Below are positions 25,761 to 35,515 of a stretch of DNA of 64,000 bases, piece after piece. The stretch lies in the NCBI GenBank assembly GCA_964428905.1, contig CAYSAA010000024.1, positions 1 to 64,000 of the forward strand. The letters run 5' to 3'. Within the stretch, counting starts at the first letter, position 1, and every line of letters begins with the position of its first letter. Made by a program: the position numbers and the translations under genes. The notes under the pieces were generated by a model. It did not search any database. It had not been told where the DNA came from and saw only the letters and a program-made list of their open reading frames with translations. Origin of the DNA: CAYSAA01 sp964428905. Lineage in GTDB: Bacteria > Atribacterota > Phoenicimicrobiia > Phoenicimicrobiales > Stramentimicrobiaceae.

Positions 25761-26600
25761 TTAATTATTCTCATTATTGGCAATGATCTGATATTGTACA
25801 ATACGATAATGATCAGAAGACTGGGCATCAATTGCTTGATCATCATAAAAAACGCCAATATCACTGGAATTATTTGTTAACAAAAAAACCGTTCCTTCAG
25901 ATTTTATAGTAATTTCTTCTGTAGACAAGATAACACTTTCAAATAAAACTTCACCATCCTGTACGATTTTTACCCAGGCAGGATCCTGAGTGGTAATTAT
26001 AATAGGCTTATATTCAGGCAATGGTTCTAATAAATTTTCAGAAGAAGTTGTCGTTATTTCTTCTTCCTTTATATTTTCTTCAGCCATTTCAGTCAATTCC
26101 TGTTCTATAGACTTTTCTTCAATTAGAGTGTTTTCACTTTCTTCCTCTTGTGTCACAGGTATAGGAGGTTGTTCGCTTCTATTAAGAAACTGAGTTACAA
26201 TAAAAATAATGCCTCCTATGAAAAGTATAATCATCGCAACCTTAATTAAAGGAAAATAGTTAACTGATTTTTTTTCTCTTTTAATACGGTATTTTCTTTT
26301 TTCCGGAGAAAAATACCTTCCGGGTTTATTTCTTTTTGTTACCGGTTCAGATTCTCTTGGTTTTGGTATCTGCTCAGTTTTTTCCAATGATTGATTAATA
26401 TAATCCTGATCTGCTTCCAGATAATTGGCATAATTTCTTAAATAACCGACAAAATAAGTTCTACCGGGAAGCACACTTTCATCTCCTTCTTCAATGGCAA
26501 TCAGATATTTTTTTCTAATTTTCAGGTATTGCTCAGCATCTTCCAGTGATATGCCCAATTCTAATCTTCTATTTTTTAAATATTCTCCAATTTCCTTCAT
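25761..26600 (-). CDS. rodZ: RodZ-like cytoskeletal membrane protein
   Basis: A 279-residue protein with the RodZ architecture. Residues 1-70 are an HTH_25 fold that in RodZ binds MreB (IGEYLKNRRLELGISLEDAE). A basic linker follows, then one transmembrane helix at about 118-140 (IKVAMIILFIGGIIFIVTQF), an acidic spacer rich in Glu, and a C-terminal DUF4115 beta-domain (WVKIVQDGEVLFESVI). RodZ ties MreB to the wall-synthesis machinery in rods. mreB is not in the window. It heads the rodZ-DUF4416-thpR group and is 20 bp after the ABC permease gene. Confidence 0.82.
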   Translation of the reverse strand: MKEIGEYLKNRRLELGISLEDAEQYLKIRKKYLIAIEEGDESVLPGRTYFVGYLRNYANYLEADQDYINQSLEKTEQIPKPRESEPVTKRNKPGRYFSPEKRKYRIKREKKSVNYFPLIKVAMIILFIGGIIFIVTQFLNRSEQPPIPVTQEEESENTLIEEKSIEQELTEMAEENIKEEEITTTSSENLLEPLPEYKPIIITTQDPAWVKIVQDGEVLFESVILSTEEITIKSEGTVFLLTNNSSDIGVFYDDQAIDAQSSDHYRIVQYQIIANNENN

Positions 26601-26620
26601 TTTATAATGATACTCCTATC

Positions 26621-27565
26621 TTATACTATTTCCTTTTCATAGGGAATCCCACTTGCTGCTGGAGGAACTGCCCTGCCCACTGCACTCACTAGAACAAAAA
26701 TTGCCAACAAGTAAGGAACCATATTGATAAATTGAACCGGAACTGCAGTGACACCCTGTAATCTGATAGCCAGGGCTTCTCCAAAGCCAAATAAAAGCGC
26801 AGCTCCGGCAGTCCCAAAAGGAGTCCATTTCCCAAAAATCATCGCTGCTAAAGCAATAAAGCCTCTGCCTCCGCTCATTTCTTTGACAAAAAAATGAGCT
26901 TGTTCCAAAGATAAAAAAGAACCGGCTAATCCGGCAAGCGCTCCTGAGATTATCACTGCTATGTATCTCATCGTAACAATATTTACTCCCATGGTATCTG
27001 CGGCCTGAGGATATTCGCCTACTGATCGTAATCTTAACCCGAAAGGAGTTTGATATAATATGATATGTGATAATACAAAAATGATGATTGTGAGATACAC
27101 CAAAGGAGAATGATGAGCAAATATAACAATCATATTTCTTATAAAAGTTGATCCCTCTCCTATACTTGGAAGAGATAATCCCCAAATCGGCAAATTTTTT
27201 TTAACCATAATTTGAGTTTCGCCAAATAAAAGCCAGCTAAAAAATATAGTAATCCCGCTGGCAAACAAATTAATAGCCACACCGCTTACTATCTGATTAG
27301 CTTTAAAGGTAACACAGGTAATGGCATGGATTAGTCCAAGAAATATTCCAACTAAAACTGCTGCCAAAACTCCCACCCAGGGATTTTGAGCAAAATTAGT
27401 CATTGCTACTGCTGCAAAAGCCCCGGTTAATATCATACCTTCTAATCCGATATTAACGACTCCTGACTTTTCTGAAAATACTCCGCCTAAACCGGCTAAA
27501 GCTAAAGGAATAGCAACTCTAATCGATGAAGCGACAAACTGTGCGTTAAAAATATCACCAAGCAT
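26621..27565 (-). CDS. BMP-type nucleoside ABC transporter permease (NupQ/YufQ-like)
   Basis: A 314-residue integral membrane permease of the BPD_transp_2 class, which includes nucleoside importers. Typical stretches are PLALAGLGGVFSEKSGVVNI followed by GLEGMILTGAFAAVAMTN, and RSVGEYPQAADTMGVNIVTM with RGFIALAAMIFGKWTPFGTA. About eight to nine helices are expected. Its ATG shares one base with the stop of the partner permease gene (TAATG), so translation is coupled. It is the last gene of the four-gene importer operon. Confidence 0.9.
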   Translation of the reverse strand: MLGDIFNAQFVASSIRVAIPLALAGLGGVFSEKSGVVNIGLEGMILTGAFAAVAMTNFAQNPWVGVLAAVLVGIFLGLIHAITCVTFKANQIVSGVAINLFASGITIFFSWLLFGETQIMVKKNLPIWGLSLPSIGEGSTFIRNMIVIFAHHSPLVYLTIIIFVLSHIILYQTPFGLRLRSVGEYPQAADTMGVNIVTMRYIAVIISGALAGLAGSFLSLEQAHFFVKEMSGGRGFIALAAMIFGKWTPFGTAGAALLFGFGEALAIRLQGVTAVPVQFINMVPYLLAIFVLVSAVGRAVPPAASGIPYEKEIV

Positions 27566-28695
27566 TATGCTATTTTCCTCCTTTGGCGAATTATTCTCTT
27601 AACTAGTTCATCACTGATTACCACAAATATGACTATCACAGCTTGTAACACCATAATAAGTTCCCGGGGAATTCTTCCTTCAGTATAAATATTAACGATA
27701 GCACCACCGTAATTTAAGATACCAAATAAAATAGCAGCCAGGACAACTCCCAGAGGGTGATTCTTGCCTAAAAGCGCCACCGCAATTCCGTTAAATCCTA
27801 AATTGGTGAAAAGGTCTTGTCTCCAGCGATATTTAAAGCCCATTACCTCATTCGTCCCCACTAAACCGGCAAAGACACCACTGATCATCATGGCTAAAAT
27901 AATGTTTTTAGCAACACTGATTCCTCCATATTCTGCAGCCAGAGGATTATAACCAACGGCTCTTATTTCGTAGCCTAAATTGGTTTTCCACAATATATAG
28001 TAGGCTAATATAGCTACACCTACAGCGATAAAAAAAGATACATTTACTTGATTATGAGCAGGAAAATCTATATTTAAAAACTTAAAAATAGGATAAAGTC
28101 GAGGAAGCCGGGCAGCTTCAGCAATCTCACTGGTATGTGGAATCATCTGCTGAACGCCGGCAGCCTTCATGTCTTCTGTTGCCGGTGCTTTATACACCAA
28201 TACCAGATAAAAGGTAAGTGATGAAGCTATCCAGTTCATCATTATGGTAATAATGACTTCGTGCACACCCATTTTAGCTTTTAATATTCCGGGAACAGCT
28301 GCCCATAATGCTCCACCAGCTGCTGCTGCTAATACGCATAACGGTATAAGTACAAGAGCAGGTAAATGAATAAAAGTAAATCCAACCCAGGCAGCAAGAA
28401 AAGTTCCGATATACATCTGTCCTTCTCCGCCTATGTTAAACAAACCACAGCGGAAGGCGAAAGCAACCGTTAACCCCGTAAATATTAAGGGAGTTGCTCT
28501 GAATAATACATTACCCCAGCCATCCCTGTTGCCAATAGCATTACTGAATAATGTTTTATAAACAAAAATAGGATTTTCACCAATTAATAAAATAACAACT
28601 GATCCTACCAATAAAGCACATATTACCGCAATTAAAGGAGTAATCCTTTCTAAAACAATGATATAGTCATATTTTTTACTACTTTTCAAATTCAT
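27565..28695 (-). CDS. BMP-type nucleoside ABC transporter permease (NupP/YufP-like)
   Basis: A 376-residue partner permease. Recognisable family segments are TGLTVAFAFRCGLFNIGGEG, VHEVIITIMMNWIASSLTFY, IRAVGYNPLAAEYGGISVAK and GFNGIAVALLGKNHPLGVVL. About ten transmembrane helices are visible as hydrophobic runs. It starts with ATG 28695 behind GGAGA and follows the ATPase gene by 13 bp. Confidence 0.9.
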   Translation of the reverse strand: MNLKSSKKYDYIIVLERITPLIAVICALLVGSVVILLIGENPIFVYKTLFSNAIGNRDGWGNVLFRATPLIFTGLTVAFAFRCGLFNIGGEGQMYIGTFLAAWVGFTFIHLPALVLIPLCVLAAAAGGALWAAVPGILKAKMGVHEVIITIMMNWIASSLTFYLVLVYKAPATEDMKAAGVQQMIPHTSEIAEAARLPRLYPIFKFLNIDFPAHNQVNVSFFIAVGVAILAYYILWKTNLGYEIRAVGYNPLAAEYGGISVAKNIILAMMISGVFAGLVGTNEVMGFKYRWRQDLFTNLGFNGIAVALLGKNHPLGVVLAAILFGILNYGGAIVNIYTEGRIPRELIMVLQAVIVIFVVISDELVKRIIRQRRKIA

Positions 28696-28708
28696 CTTTC
28701 TCCAGCAA

Positions 28709-30247
28709 TTATTTGGCCTTTAATAATTTTTTCTTTGCAGTAGAGCCAGTCATCAACAAACCTATTTCCTTTTCGTCTGTTTTCTTCGGATCCAGAACAT
28801 CAATTATTTTGCCTTCATAGATAACTGCAATACGGTCCGATAAAGACAAAATCTCTTCTAAATCAGCCGAGACTAACAAAATTGCTTTTCCTTTATCTCT
28901 TTCGTTCAATATTTGTTGGTGTACAAACTCAATAGAGCCTACATCTAACCCACGAGTGGGTTGAGCGGCAATTAAAAGTTTTGGTTCTCCAAATAATTCA
29001 CGGGCGACAATAACCTTCTGTTGATTGCCTCCGGATAAAGATTTTAATAAATTATCTTTATCAGAGGGTCGAATATCAAAATTTTTTATTAAATGATTAG
29101 CATGATTATTAATGGCAGTAAAGTTTAATTTTAACCCTTTATTAAAAGGTGCACGATAATGGCATCCTAAAATTAAATTTTCAGCAACTGAATAATTGGA
29201 AATAATTCCGCGTTGTCTCCTGTCTTCAGGAATATGAGCAATTTTATCTTCTCTAATGCTTCGAGGAGAATCATCGGTAATATCCTGGTTGTTTAAAAAT
29301 ATTTTGCCGTTTGATGCCTGACGAAGCCCGGTAATCACTTCTACTAACTCAGTCTGTCCGTTCCCTTCTACACCGGCAAATCCCAATATCTCTCCTTCCT
29401 TTATTTCAAAAGAGAGGTTTCTTACAGCTGGTAGGCCTTTATTGTTAAGTGCTTCTAAGTTCTCTACTTTTAAAGTTGTTTTTCCCAGGTTGAGAGGGTT
29501 TTTTTCGACTTTAAAAATAACCTTTCTTCCTACCATCATACTGGCGATTTCCTCTTGATTGGTATCTTTGGTATTCTTTACTCCTGCCACCTTCCCTCTT
29601 CTCATGACAGTTACCCGGTCAGAGAGGTCTTTTACTTCGTTCAATTTATGAGTAATAAAAATAATTGTTTTGTCCTGTTTTTTTAGTGATTTAAGAATTT
29701 CGAATAGTTCTTCAATTTCCTGGGGAGTTAATACTGCAGTAGGTTCATCCATCACCAGGATTTCTGCTCCCCGGAAAAGGACTTTAATAATTTCCACTCT
29801 CTGCTGAATCCCCACAGAAATATTCTCAATTTTAGCTCTGGGATCAATTTTAAAACCCATGTTTTCAGATAATTCTTCAACTCTTTTTATTGCTTTTTCC
29901 ATATCGATAAAAATATTATTTTTCCTGGGTTCCATACCCAGGATAATATTTTCCGCAACTGTTAAAGGCGGTATTAACATAAAATGCTGATGAACCATAC
30001 CAATTTTTAGATTGATAGCAATTTTCGGATTGGCGATATTCACTTTCTTTCCATTGATAAAAATTTGACCGGAATCAGCCTGATACAGCCCATACAAAAT
30101 ACTCATCAGGGTTGATTTACCTGCTCCGTTTTCACCCACCAGAGCATGTATTTCACCTTTATAGACGGTAAAATTTACTTTATCGTTGGCCACCACAAGA
30201 GGGAATCGTTTGGTGATATTTTTCATCTCTAAAGCAATCTCAGGCAA
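28709..30247 (-). CDS. BMP-type nucleoside ABC transporter double ATPase (NupO/YufO-like)
   Basis: A 512-residue protein with two ABC domains in one chain, as in sugar and nucleoside importers of this class. Domain 1 has Walker A GENGAGKSTLMS, signature SVGIQQRVEI and Walker B ILVMDEPTAVLTPQE. Domain 2 has a degenerate A-loop GVEGNGQTELVE, signature SLSGGNQQKVIVARE and a B-site LLIAAQPTRGLDVGS in which Asp-Glu is replaced by Ala-Gln, normal for the family. The start is TTG 30247 with GAAGGAGG 9 nt upstream. It lies between the SBP gene, from which a hairpin separates it, and the permeases. Confidence 0.92.
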   Translation of the reverse strand: MPEIALEMKNITKRFPLVVANDKVNFTVYKGEIHALVGENGAGKSTLMSILYGLYQADSGQIFINGKKVNIANPKIAINLKIGMVHQHFMLIPPLTVAENIILGMEPRKNNIFIDMEKAIKRVEELSENMGFKIDPRAKIENISVGIQQRVEIIKVLFRGAEILVMDEPTAVLTPQEIEELFEILKSLKKQDKTIIFITHKLNEVKDLSDRVTVMRRGKVAGVKNTKDTNQEEIASMMVGRKVIFKVEKNPLNLGKTTLKVENLEALNNKGLPAVRNLSFEIKEGEILGFAGVEGNGQTELVEVITGLRQASNGKIFLNNQDITDDSPRSIREDKIAHIPEDRRQRGIISNYSVAENLILGCHYRAPFNKGLKLNFTAINNHANHLIKNFDIRPSDKDNLLKSLSGGNQQKVIVARELFGEPKLLIAAQPTRGLDVGSIEFVHQQILNERDKGKAILLVSADLEEILSLSDRIAVIYEGKIIDVLDPKKTDEKEIGLLMTGSTAKKKLLKAK

Positions 30248-30286
30248 GGAATCAATCCTCCTTCAGTAATTTATACTGGGTTTAAT

Positions 30287-30330
30287 ATAGTGGAGATATC
30301 CATTATTTATTACCTAAATACCTCCACTAT
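30287..30330 (-). terminator. Inverted repeat between BMP-type SBP and its ATPase gene
   Basis: ATAGTGGAG (30287-30295) pairs with CTCCACTAT (30322-30330), with a 26-nt loop, just after the SBP stop. No U-tract follows on the - strand, so partial termination or 3' protection of the SBP message is likely. It parallels the repeat after the peptide SBP at 9765. Confidence 0.5.
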
Positions 30331-30346
30331 TTTTTATTTAACCATG

Positions 30347-31399
30347 TTATTTAGTTACTTCGGTGGGCACAACAATTTCTCCGCTTAAAATTTTGGTCTT
30401 TGCTTCTTCAACATTGGCTATCATTTCTTCTGATATAAGAGATTCATTATATTTGTCGAGAGCATAACCAACTCCGGAGTAGGTTACATCTCCAATGGTA
30501 ATGTATCTGTCTAAACCAAATACCTCAACACCAGGCTGGAAAGCTCCTTCAACCACTGCTTTTACAGTAAGATATACCGAAACGTCAACTTGTTTTAACA
30601 TGCTGGTTAAACCAAAATTTTCTCCGGTTTCCTCAATATATCCCAGATAGTTCTGATTGGAATCTACTCCAATGACATATCTTTTCCTTTCTTTGGCTGC
30701 TTCAAATACTCCGGCACCGGTTAGACCGGAAGCATGGTAGATAACCCATGCCCCGTTATCGTATTGTGACAAAGCTAATTCTTTCCCTTTTACCGGATCA
30801 ATAAAGGCTTTGTCAGTATCTCCAGCATAAGCAGAAATGACTTTACATTCAGGGTAGACATAATGAACTCCGGCAATATAGCCTGCTTCAAATCCATTGA
30901 TCAGCGCTATATCCATTCCACCAACAAATCCAACTGTATCTTTTCCATCTTCCTGTGCCTTCATTGCAGCAATCATACCCACCAGGAAAGAACCCTGGGG
31001 TTCCGGAAAAACTAGTGACACTACATTGGGCTTATCAGGGATAAATCCATCAACAATAGCAAATTTAGTATCAGGAAACTCATCAGCCACTGTAGTTATA
31101 GCATCAGTAAATAAAAATCCTACCCCAATGATTAAATCATAACCGATCATGGCTAAGTTTCTAAGATTTACTTCCCTATCCGCATCTACTCCCGGTTCCA
31201 ATTCAATACGTTTAATACCGAAATCATCTGCAGCCCAGGCTAAACCGCGGGATGCTGAATCATTAAAGGATTTATCCCCTTTCCCGCCAACATCAAATAC
31301 CAAACCAACCTTTAGTGGTTCTTGAGCAAAGACTGTTGAGGAAAAGCATAAACCTATTATCAGAACTGACAAAACGACTACTAACAGATTCTTTTTCAT
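30347..31399 (-). CDS. BMP family ABC transporter substrate-binding protein (PnrA-like)
   Basis: A 350-residue exported binding protein of the basic membrane protein/PnrA family, which captures purine nucleosides in characterised members. The signal peptide (KKN, then LLVVVLSVLIIGLCFSS) probably ends at VFA-Q; the Cys within it does not form a good lipobox. VGLVFDVGGKGDKSFNDSAS (about 31-50) is the family signature, with GYDLIIGVGFLFTDAI and GFVGGMDIALINGFEAGYIA further on. ATG 31399 has AGGAGA upstream. It is the first gene of the operon with the ATPase and two permeases, and it carries an orphan SD in its leader. Confidence 0.9.
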   Translation of the reverse strand: MKKNLLVVVLSVLIIGLCFSSTVFAQEPLKVGLVFDVGGKGDKSFNDSASRGLAWAADDFGIKRIELEPGVDADREVNLRNLAMIGYDLIIGVGFLFTDAITTVADEFPDTKFAIVDGFIPDKPNVVSLVFPEPQGSFLVGMIAAMKAQEDGKDTVGFVGGMDIALINGFEAGYIAGVHYVYPECKVISAYAGDTDKAFIDPVKGKELALSQYDNGAWVIYHASGLTGAGVFEAAKERKRYVIGVDSNQNYLGYIEETGENFGLTSMLKQVDVSVYLTVKAVVEGAFQPGVEVFGLDRYITIGDVTYSGVGYALDKYNESLISEEMIANVEEAKTKILSGEIVVPTEVTK

Positions 31400-31959
31400 C
31401 TCTGAAATCTCCTTTTTTTGAAAATAATTTTCATCTTATTTTACCTTTACCCATGTAAATATTTCTATTTAACAGGTTTTATACAGTTAAAATATGATCA
31501 GCAATCACCTCCTTAAGAATAAATGTCTTCTATAAAGTGGTGGAATAATTTATTATTTCTTGTCCTGTAACATCTTTAACATAATAATACTACATCGATT
31601 ATGTTTTTGATACTTAAAAATATAAAAATATTTATTTTTTTAGTAAAATCGTATTCTATTATTCAATTCCATATTTCTAATATTTGTTTAGCAATAAGCA
31701 GTAAATAGTTCGTGAATCAGCCAGTTAATAAGCTGATAAATCGTTACAGAAATTTTTTAATGCTAACAGCATAAACGTCCAACTTATGATTGAGATTTAG
31801 ATTTACATTTTATTGAAAGATCGTTTATTCATATGCCTGGTATAGGAAAATTTTTTAGTTAAAAACTTTAAATCATTATTTTTCAATTTTTACTTTTGGT
31901 CATTCTGTTAACCAATGATCAAAGTAATCAACTAACCAGCTAACTGATTAAATATTTAT
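31400..31959 (-). other. 560-bp intergenic region between ftsK and the BMP importer
   Basis: I see no gene here. On the - strand the part near the importer is its leader, containing the orphan SD listed separately. A hairpin-like pair (CTTTTGGTCATT ... AATGATCAAAG, 31893-31924) downstream of ftsK may end its transcript, but it has a bulge and no U-tract. I looked for the conserved loops of a purine riboswitch, expected for a nucleoside importer, and did not find them. Confidence 0.5.
31504..31514 (-). promoter_or_regulatory. Orphan full-length Shine-Dalgarno in the BMP operon leader
   Basis: On the - strand the 11 bases AAGGAGGTGAT (31514-31504) match the anti-SD core completely, yet no gene starts here; a reading GTG-ATT onward encodes only nine codons before TAA. 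The SBP start codon is 104 nt further on, with its own RBS. It is laid out like the element at 8026, and both are followed about 15 nt later by TTAACTG. Confidence 0.5.
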
Positions 31960-34143
31960 TTATTGGCCATGGTTATTCAAGTATTCATCTTTTGAAAGCA
32001 ATATCTTTCTGGGATTGCGTCCGTCATAAGGTCCAACCATCCCTTTCTTCTCCATCAGATCAATAAGGCGGGCAGCTCGTGTATAGCCAATTCTCAATTT
32101 TCTTTGCAGGATTGATATGGAGGCTTGGTTGTTATTGATAATGGTATCAACAGCGTCTTCAAATAATTCATCTTCTTCTTCCTCCCTTTCTTCAATTTCG
32201 TTCTCCTGGTTCTTTTTTTGGTTAAGAATATTTTCCTGATAATCAGGTGCAGGTCCGTTATCTTCTAAAAAAGAAACGATATCTTTAATCTCTTTTTCGG
32301 AAACAAAGGCCCCCTGAGCTCGTATTGGCTTGGAGGCATTGATAGGCGAAAAAAGCATGTCACCATTTCCCAGCAATTTCTCAGCTCCGTTAACATCCAG
32401 AATAGTCCTGGAATCGACCTGGGTTGAAACTGCAAAAGCAATACGGGATGGAAAATTGATTTTAATTGAACCGGTAATAATATCAACAGATGGCCTTTGG
32501 GTAGCAATAATGAGATGGATTCCTGTTGCCCTGGTCATCTGCGCCAGCCTGCATAATGCTTCTTCTATCTTTACCGGAGAAGATAGCATCAAATCTGCCA
32601 GTTCATCGATAATGATAATAATATAGGGTAAAGATTTTTCATCTGCTTTGATACTTTTGACATACTCATGGTATCCTTTTAAATTACGGACACCAACCTC
32701 GGCAAATATTTTGAATCGATTTTCCATTTCAGAAATAGCCCAGTTCAATACTTTATCAACTTTTTTGGTATTTGTGATAATAGGAATAATGAGATGAGGT
32801 ATACCATTGAAAACATTTAACTCAACTCTCTTTGGGTCAACCATCACAAACCTTATCACCTCAGGCCCAAAACGGTAAATTAGGCTTAATATAATGGAAT
32901 TAAGACATACACTCTTCCCGGAACCGGTGGAACCAGCAATAAGTAAATGTGGTAAATCAACCAAATCTGCAATAATATTTTTACCCCCGATATCTTTTCC
33001 AAGAGCAATGGGTAAAATAAGTGAATTATTTTGATATTCTCTTGATTCAATAATCTCTCTTAATAATACAGTATCCTTTTCCCTGTTAGGAACTTCAATA
33101 CCGATTGCATTCTTTCCAGGTATCGGCGCCTCGATTCTTACCGATGCCGCAGCAAAGGCCAGAGCGATGTCATTACTGAGGTTGGTTATTTTAGACACTT
33201 TTACTCCTGGTGCCGGCTGTATCTCATATCTTGTTACAGTAGGTCCCTGTGTTGCCCCAATTACTTCACCTTGAATACCAAAATTATCCAATGTTTTTTG
33301 TAGCAAATTAATATTATTTTTTATTTTTTCTTGACTTCTTGTTTTGTGCTCCCTTTTTACATCATTCAAGAAATTAATGGGTGGTATAATATAATTTTGA
33401 TTTCTATACGGCTTTTTAGAATGATTTTTAGGAGTAAAATACATTCTTTCCTGTACTGGTACTACTGAACTTTTATCTGCCTTTACAGGAAACTTCTTTC
33501 TAAATATAGGTTCAACTCTTTTTGTTTGGACTTCTTTTTGATTTTCATTATAAATTTTAATTGATCGGTTGTTTCCTTGATCTTGCATTGTATCAGGCTT
33601 TCTCTTTATTTTGGAAACAATCGAAGCAAAGGCAAAATATATTTTTTTAAATAAAAAGTGTAAGATATACAGGAAAGAAAAATCTGTTACAAATAATATG
33701 GCAATTAATCCCAGAGCAATAAGAAAAAGATAGGCTCCGGTCAATCCGAAATAGTTGTAGAGGTAGTTCGCCATATAATGTCCATACAAACCACCTCCTG
33801 CACCATCCACTGCTAAAGAATAGGCGTGTTCTAAGAAAATTAATTTCAGATGAATAAAAGCCAGTATAATCAATAATAAAGCGGTTATTCCAAATATCTT
33901 ATTATAAAAATTAGGAAAATGAATATTAAGTAATAGACTTACTCCTTCTATTAATAAAAATATGAAGATAAAATATTTTCCAAGTCCTACCATCTGATTA
34001 ATAAATGCAATAATATTAGCAAAGAAGGGAAAGTTATTTGTAGGAAATAATAGGGAGAATAAATAATAAAAGGCAACTAAAATAAGGATGACACCCAAAA
34101 TCCTTTTTTTTATTGAATAATGTATTGTTTCCTTTTTAGCCAT
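31960..34143 (-). CDS. ftsK: DNA translocase FtsK/SpoIIIE
   Basis: A 727-residue septal DNA pump that clears and segregates the chromosome terminus. The N-terminus has four to five transmembrane helices (within residues 10-170). A charged linker follows, then the motor with Walker A IAGSTGSGKSVCLNSIILSL and Walker B-type segment YIIIIIDELADLML. The C-terminal gamma winged helix (about 660-720, ISILQRKLRIGYTRAARLID) reads polar KOPS/SRS DNA motifs. Length is typical of short Gram-positive-like FtsK. It starts 2 bp after the uppP stop, so the two are co-transcribed. Confidence 0.95.
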   Translation of the reverse strand: MAKKETIHYSIKKRILGVILILVAFYYLFSLLFPTNNFPFFANIIAFINQMVGLGKYFIFIFLLIEGVSLLLNIHFPNFYNKIFGITALLLIILAFIHLKLIFLEHAYSLAVDGAGGGLYGHYMANYLYNYFGLTGAYLFLIALGLIAILFVTDFSFLYILHFLFKKIYFAFASIVSKIKRKPDTMQDQGNNRSIKIYNENQKEVQTKRVEPIFRKKFPVKADKSSVVPVQERMYFTPKNHSKKPYRNQNYIIPPINFLNDVKREHKTRSQEKIKNNINLLQKTLDNFGIQGEVIGATQGPTVTRYEIQPAPGVKVSKITNLSNDIALAFAAASVRIEAPIPGKNAIGIEVPNREKDTVLLREIIESREYQNNSLILPIALGKDIGGKNIIADLVDLPHLLIAGSTGSGKSVCLNSIILSLIYRFGPEVIRFVMVDPKRVELNVFNGIPHLIIPIITNTKKVDKVLNWAISEMENRFKIFAEVGVRNLKGYHEYVKSIKADEKSLPYIIIIIDELADLMLSSPVKIEEALCRLAQMTRATGIHLIIATQRPSVDIITGSIKINFPSRIAFAVSTQVDSRTILDVNGAEKLLGNGDMLFSPINASKPIRAQGAFVSEKEIKDIVSFLEDNGPAPDYQENILNQKKNQENEIEEREEEEDELFEDAVDTIINNNQASISILQRKLRIGYTRAARLIDLMEKKGMVGPYDGRNPRKILLSKDEYLNNHGQ

Positions 34144-34144
34144 A

Positions 34145-34972
34145 TTATTTCCAATTGCTTATATTCAAAATTAAAACAGTAAATCCAATAATCCATAAAT
34201 AGTAACTAAATAGACGCAATTTAAAATTTACTAGCATTTTTATAAAAAATTTTATCGCCCAGTAACCTGTTAGAAAAGCAGTCATGCCAGAAGCAATTAG
34301 TACACCAATAGGGATATTCAGATTAAGCATTTCCGGTATTTTATATATAGAAGCACCTAAGATAATGGGAACTGATAAGATAAAAGAATATTTTGCTGCA
34401 AATGCTCGATCCAACTTTCTGCTAAGGCTCATCATGATGGTAAAACCAGACCGGGATATACCGGGCATGATTGCCAGGGCTTGGGCAAAACCAATTAAAA
34501 TTGCATCAGTCACATTCATCTCGTTTAGCTTTTTAGCTCCATGGATTAAAATCTTATCTGTTAAGAAAAGACATATACCAGTTATAATTAACATCCAAGA
34601 AGTAATAATAGGGTTACTGAATAAATTTTCAAATGCAGGGTGAAAGTAAAAGCCAATAAAAGCACCTGGAATCGTGCTTATTAATAGTAACCAGGCAAAT
34701 TTACATTGAAGATCTTCTTTAACATGTTTGAAAAAATTTCTATGGGTAACAAGCCTGTTAAGGCTTTCAAGAAAGGATAAAAATAGCCCTTTGAACTCTC
34801 TATTGAATAAAACAATAACTGCTAATGATGTTCCAAAATGAACAAATGTCTCAAAGGCTACACCAGGTATCTTAATATCTAAAAGATATTGACTGATGAC
34901 TAAATGGCCAGAACTACTTACCGGAAGAAATTCAGTCAAACCTTGAATTAAACCTAACATAACATAGTACAT
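34145..34972 (-). CDS. uppP: Undecaprenyl-diphosphatase
   Basis: A 275-residue polytopic membrane enzyme of the BacA family that dephosphorylates undecaprenyl pyrophosphate, recycling the lipid carrier of peptidoglycan. The two active-site motifs are GLTEFLPVSSSGHLVISQ near the N-terminus and PGISRSGFTIMMSLSRKLDR at about 167-186. About seven or eight helices are visible. It lies directly ahead of ftsK and 57 bp after dut. Confidence 0.95.
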   Translation of the reverse strand: MYYVMLGLIQGLTEFLPVSSSGHLVISQYLLDIKIPGVAFETFVHFGTSLAVIVLFNREFKGLFLSFLESLNRLVTHRNFFKHVKEDLQCKFAWLLLISTIPGAFIGFYFHPAFENLFSNPIITSWMLIITGICLFLTDKILIHGAKKLNEMNVTDAILIGFAQALAIMPGISRSGFTIMMSLSRKLDRAFAAKYSFILSVPIILGASIYKIPEMLNLNIPIGVLIASGMTAFLTGYWAIKFFIKMLVNFKLRLFSYYLWIIGFTVLILNISNWK

Positions 34973-35029
34973 TGGTTCCCTTACTTTTACTTTCTACTGA
35001 ACAAATATTCTTGTCTAAGAAAATCCTAA

Positions 35030-35515
35030 TTATTGATTAACTTTAACCCCGGTATGCCCAAAACCACCATCTCCCCTCTTGGTATGATCCAAACTATTGG
35101 TCTCTACCAAGATAGGGTGAAATATTTTTTGAATGACCAATTGTGCTATACGATCTCCCCGTTTTATAAAGAACTTAGCTGTACCATGATTAATCAATAT
35201 AATCTTTATAATTCCACGATAATCCGAATCAATTGTACCCGGTGTATTAAGTACAGTAATACCGTAACGATAGGCTAAACCACTCCTCGGTCTCACTTGA
35301 GCTTCAAAACCTATTGGTAAAGCAATTTTTATACCAGTTGAGATTAGTTTTCTCTCACCTTGACCAATTTCTATTACCTCATTTTCAGCTGAAAACAAAT
35401 CAATTCCCGAAGCATACAAACTGGCTGCTTTTGGTAAAGGCAAATCTTCACAACCCTTTGCTCTTTCTACCTTTATTTCTATTTTTTCAATTTCTTTTTT
35501 CATTTTCAATATCAT
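35030..35515 (-). CDS. dut: Deoxyuridine 5'-triphosphate nucleotidohydrolase
   Basis: A 161-residue trimeric dUTPase, converting dUTP to dUMP and keeping uracil out of DNA. All five motifs are present: ASGIDLFSAE (1), RPRSGLAYR (2), GTIDSDYRGIIK (3), RGDRIAQLV (4) and the C-terminal arm RGDGGFGHTG (5). The ATG overlaps the pnp stop by 4 nt (ATGA), so it is translationally coupled to pnp; a second ATG four codons later is possible. Confidence 0.95.
   Translation of the reverse strand: MILKMKKEIEKIEIKVERAKGCEDLPLPKAASLYASGIDLFSAENEVIEIGQGERKLISTGIKIALPIGFEAQVRPRSGLAYRYGITVLNTPGTIDSDYRGIIKIILINHGTAKFFIKRGDRIAQLVIQKIFHPILVETNSLDHTKRGDGGFGHTGVKVNQ

Noticed and set aside
26637..27185. 182-codon - strand frame within the nucleoside permease gene
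   Set aside because: It overlaps the permease in another frame, is Ser/Tyr/Cys-rich without motifs, and has no RBS; a by-product of the permease codon pattern.
31400..31700. Purine riboswitch expected upstream of the nucleoside importer
   Set aside because: The conserved loop sequences of the purine aptamer are not present on the - strand of the leader.
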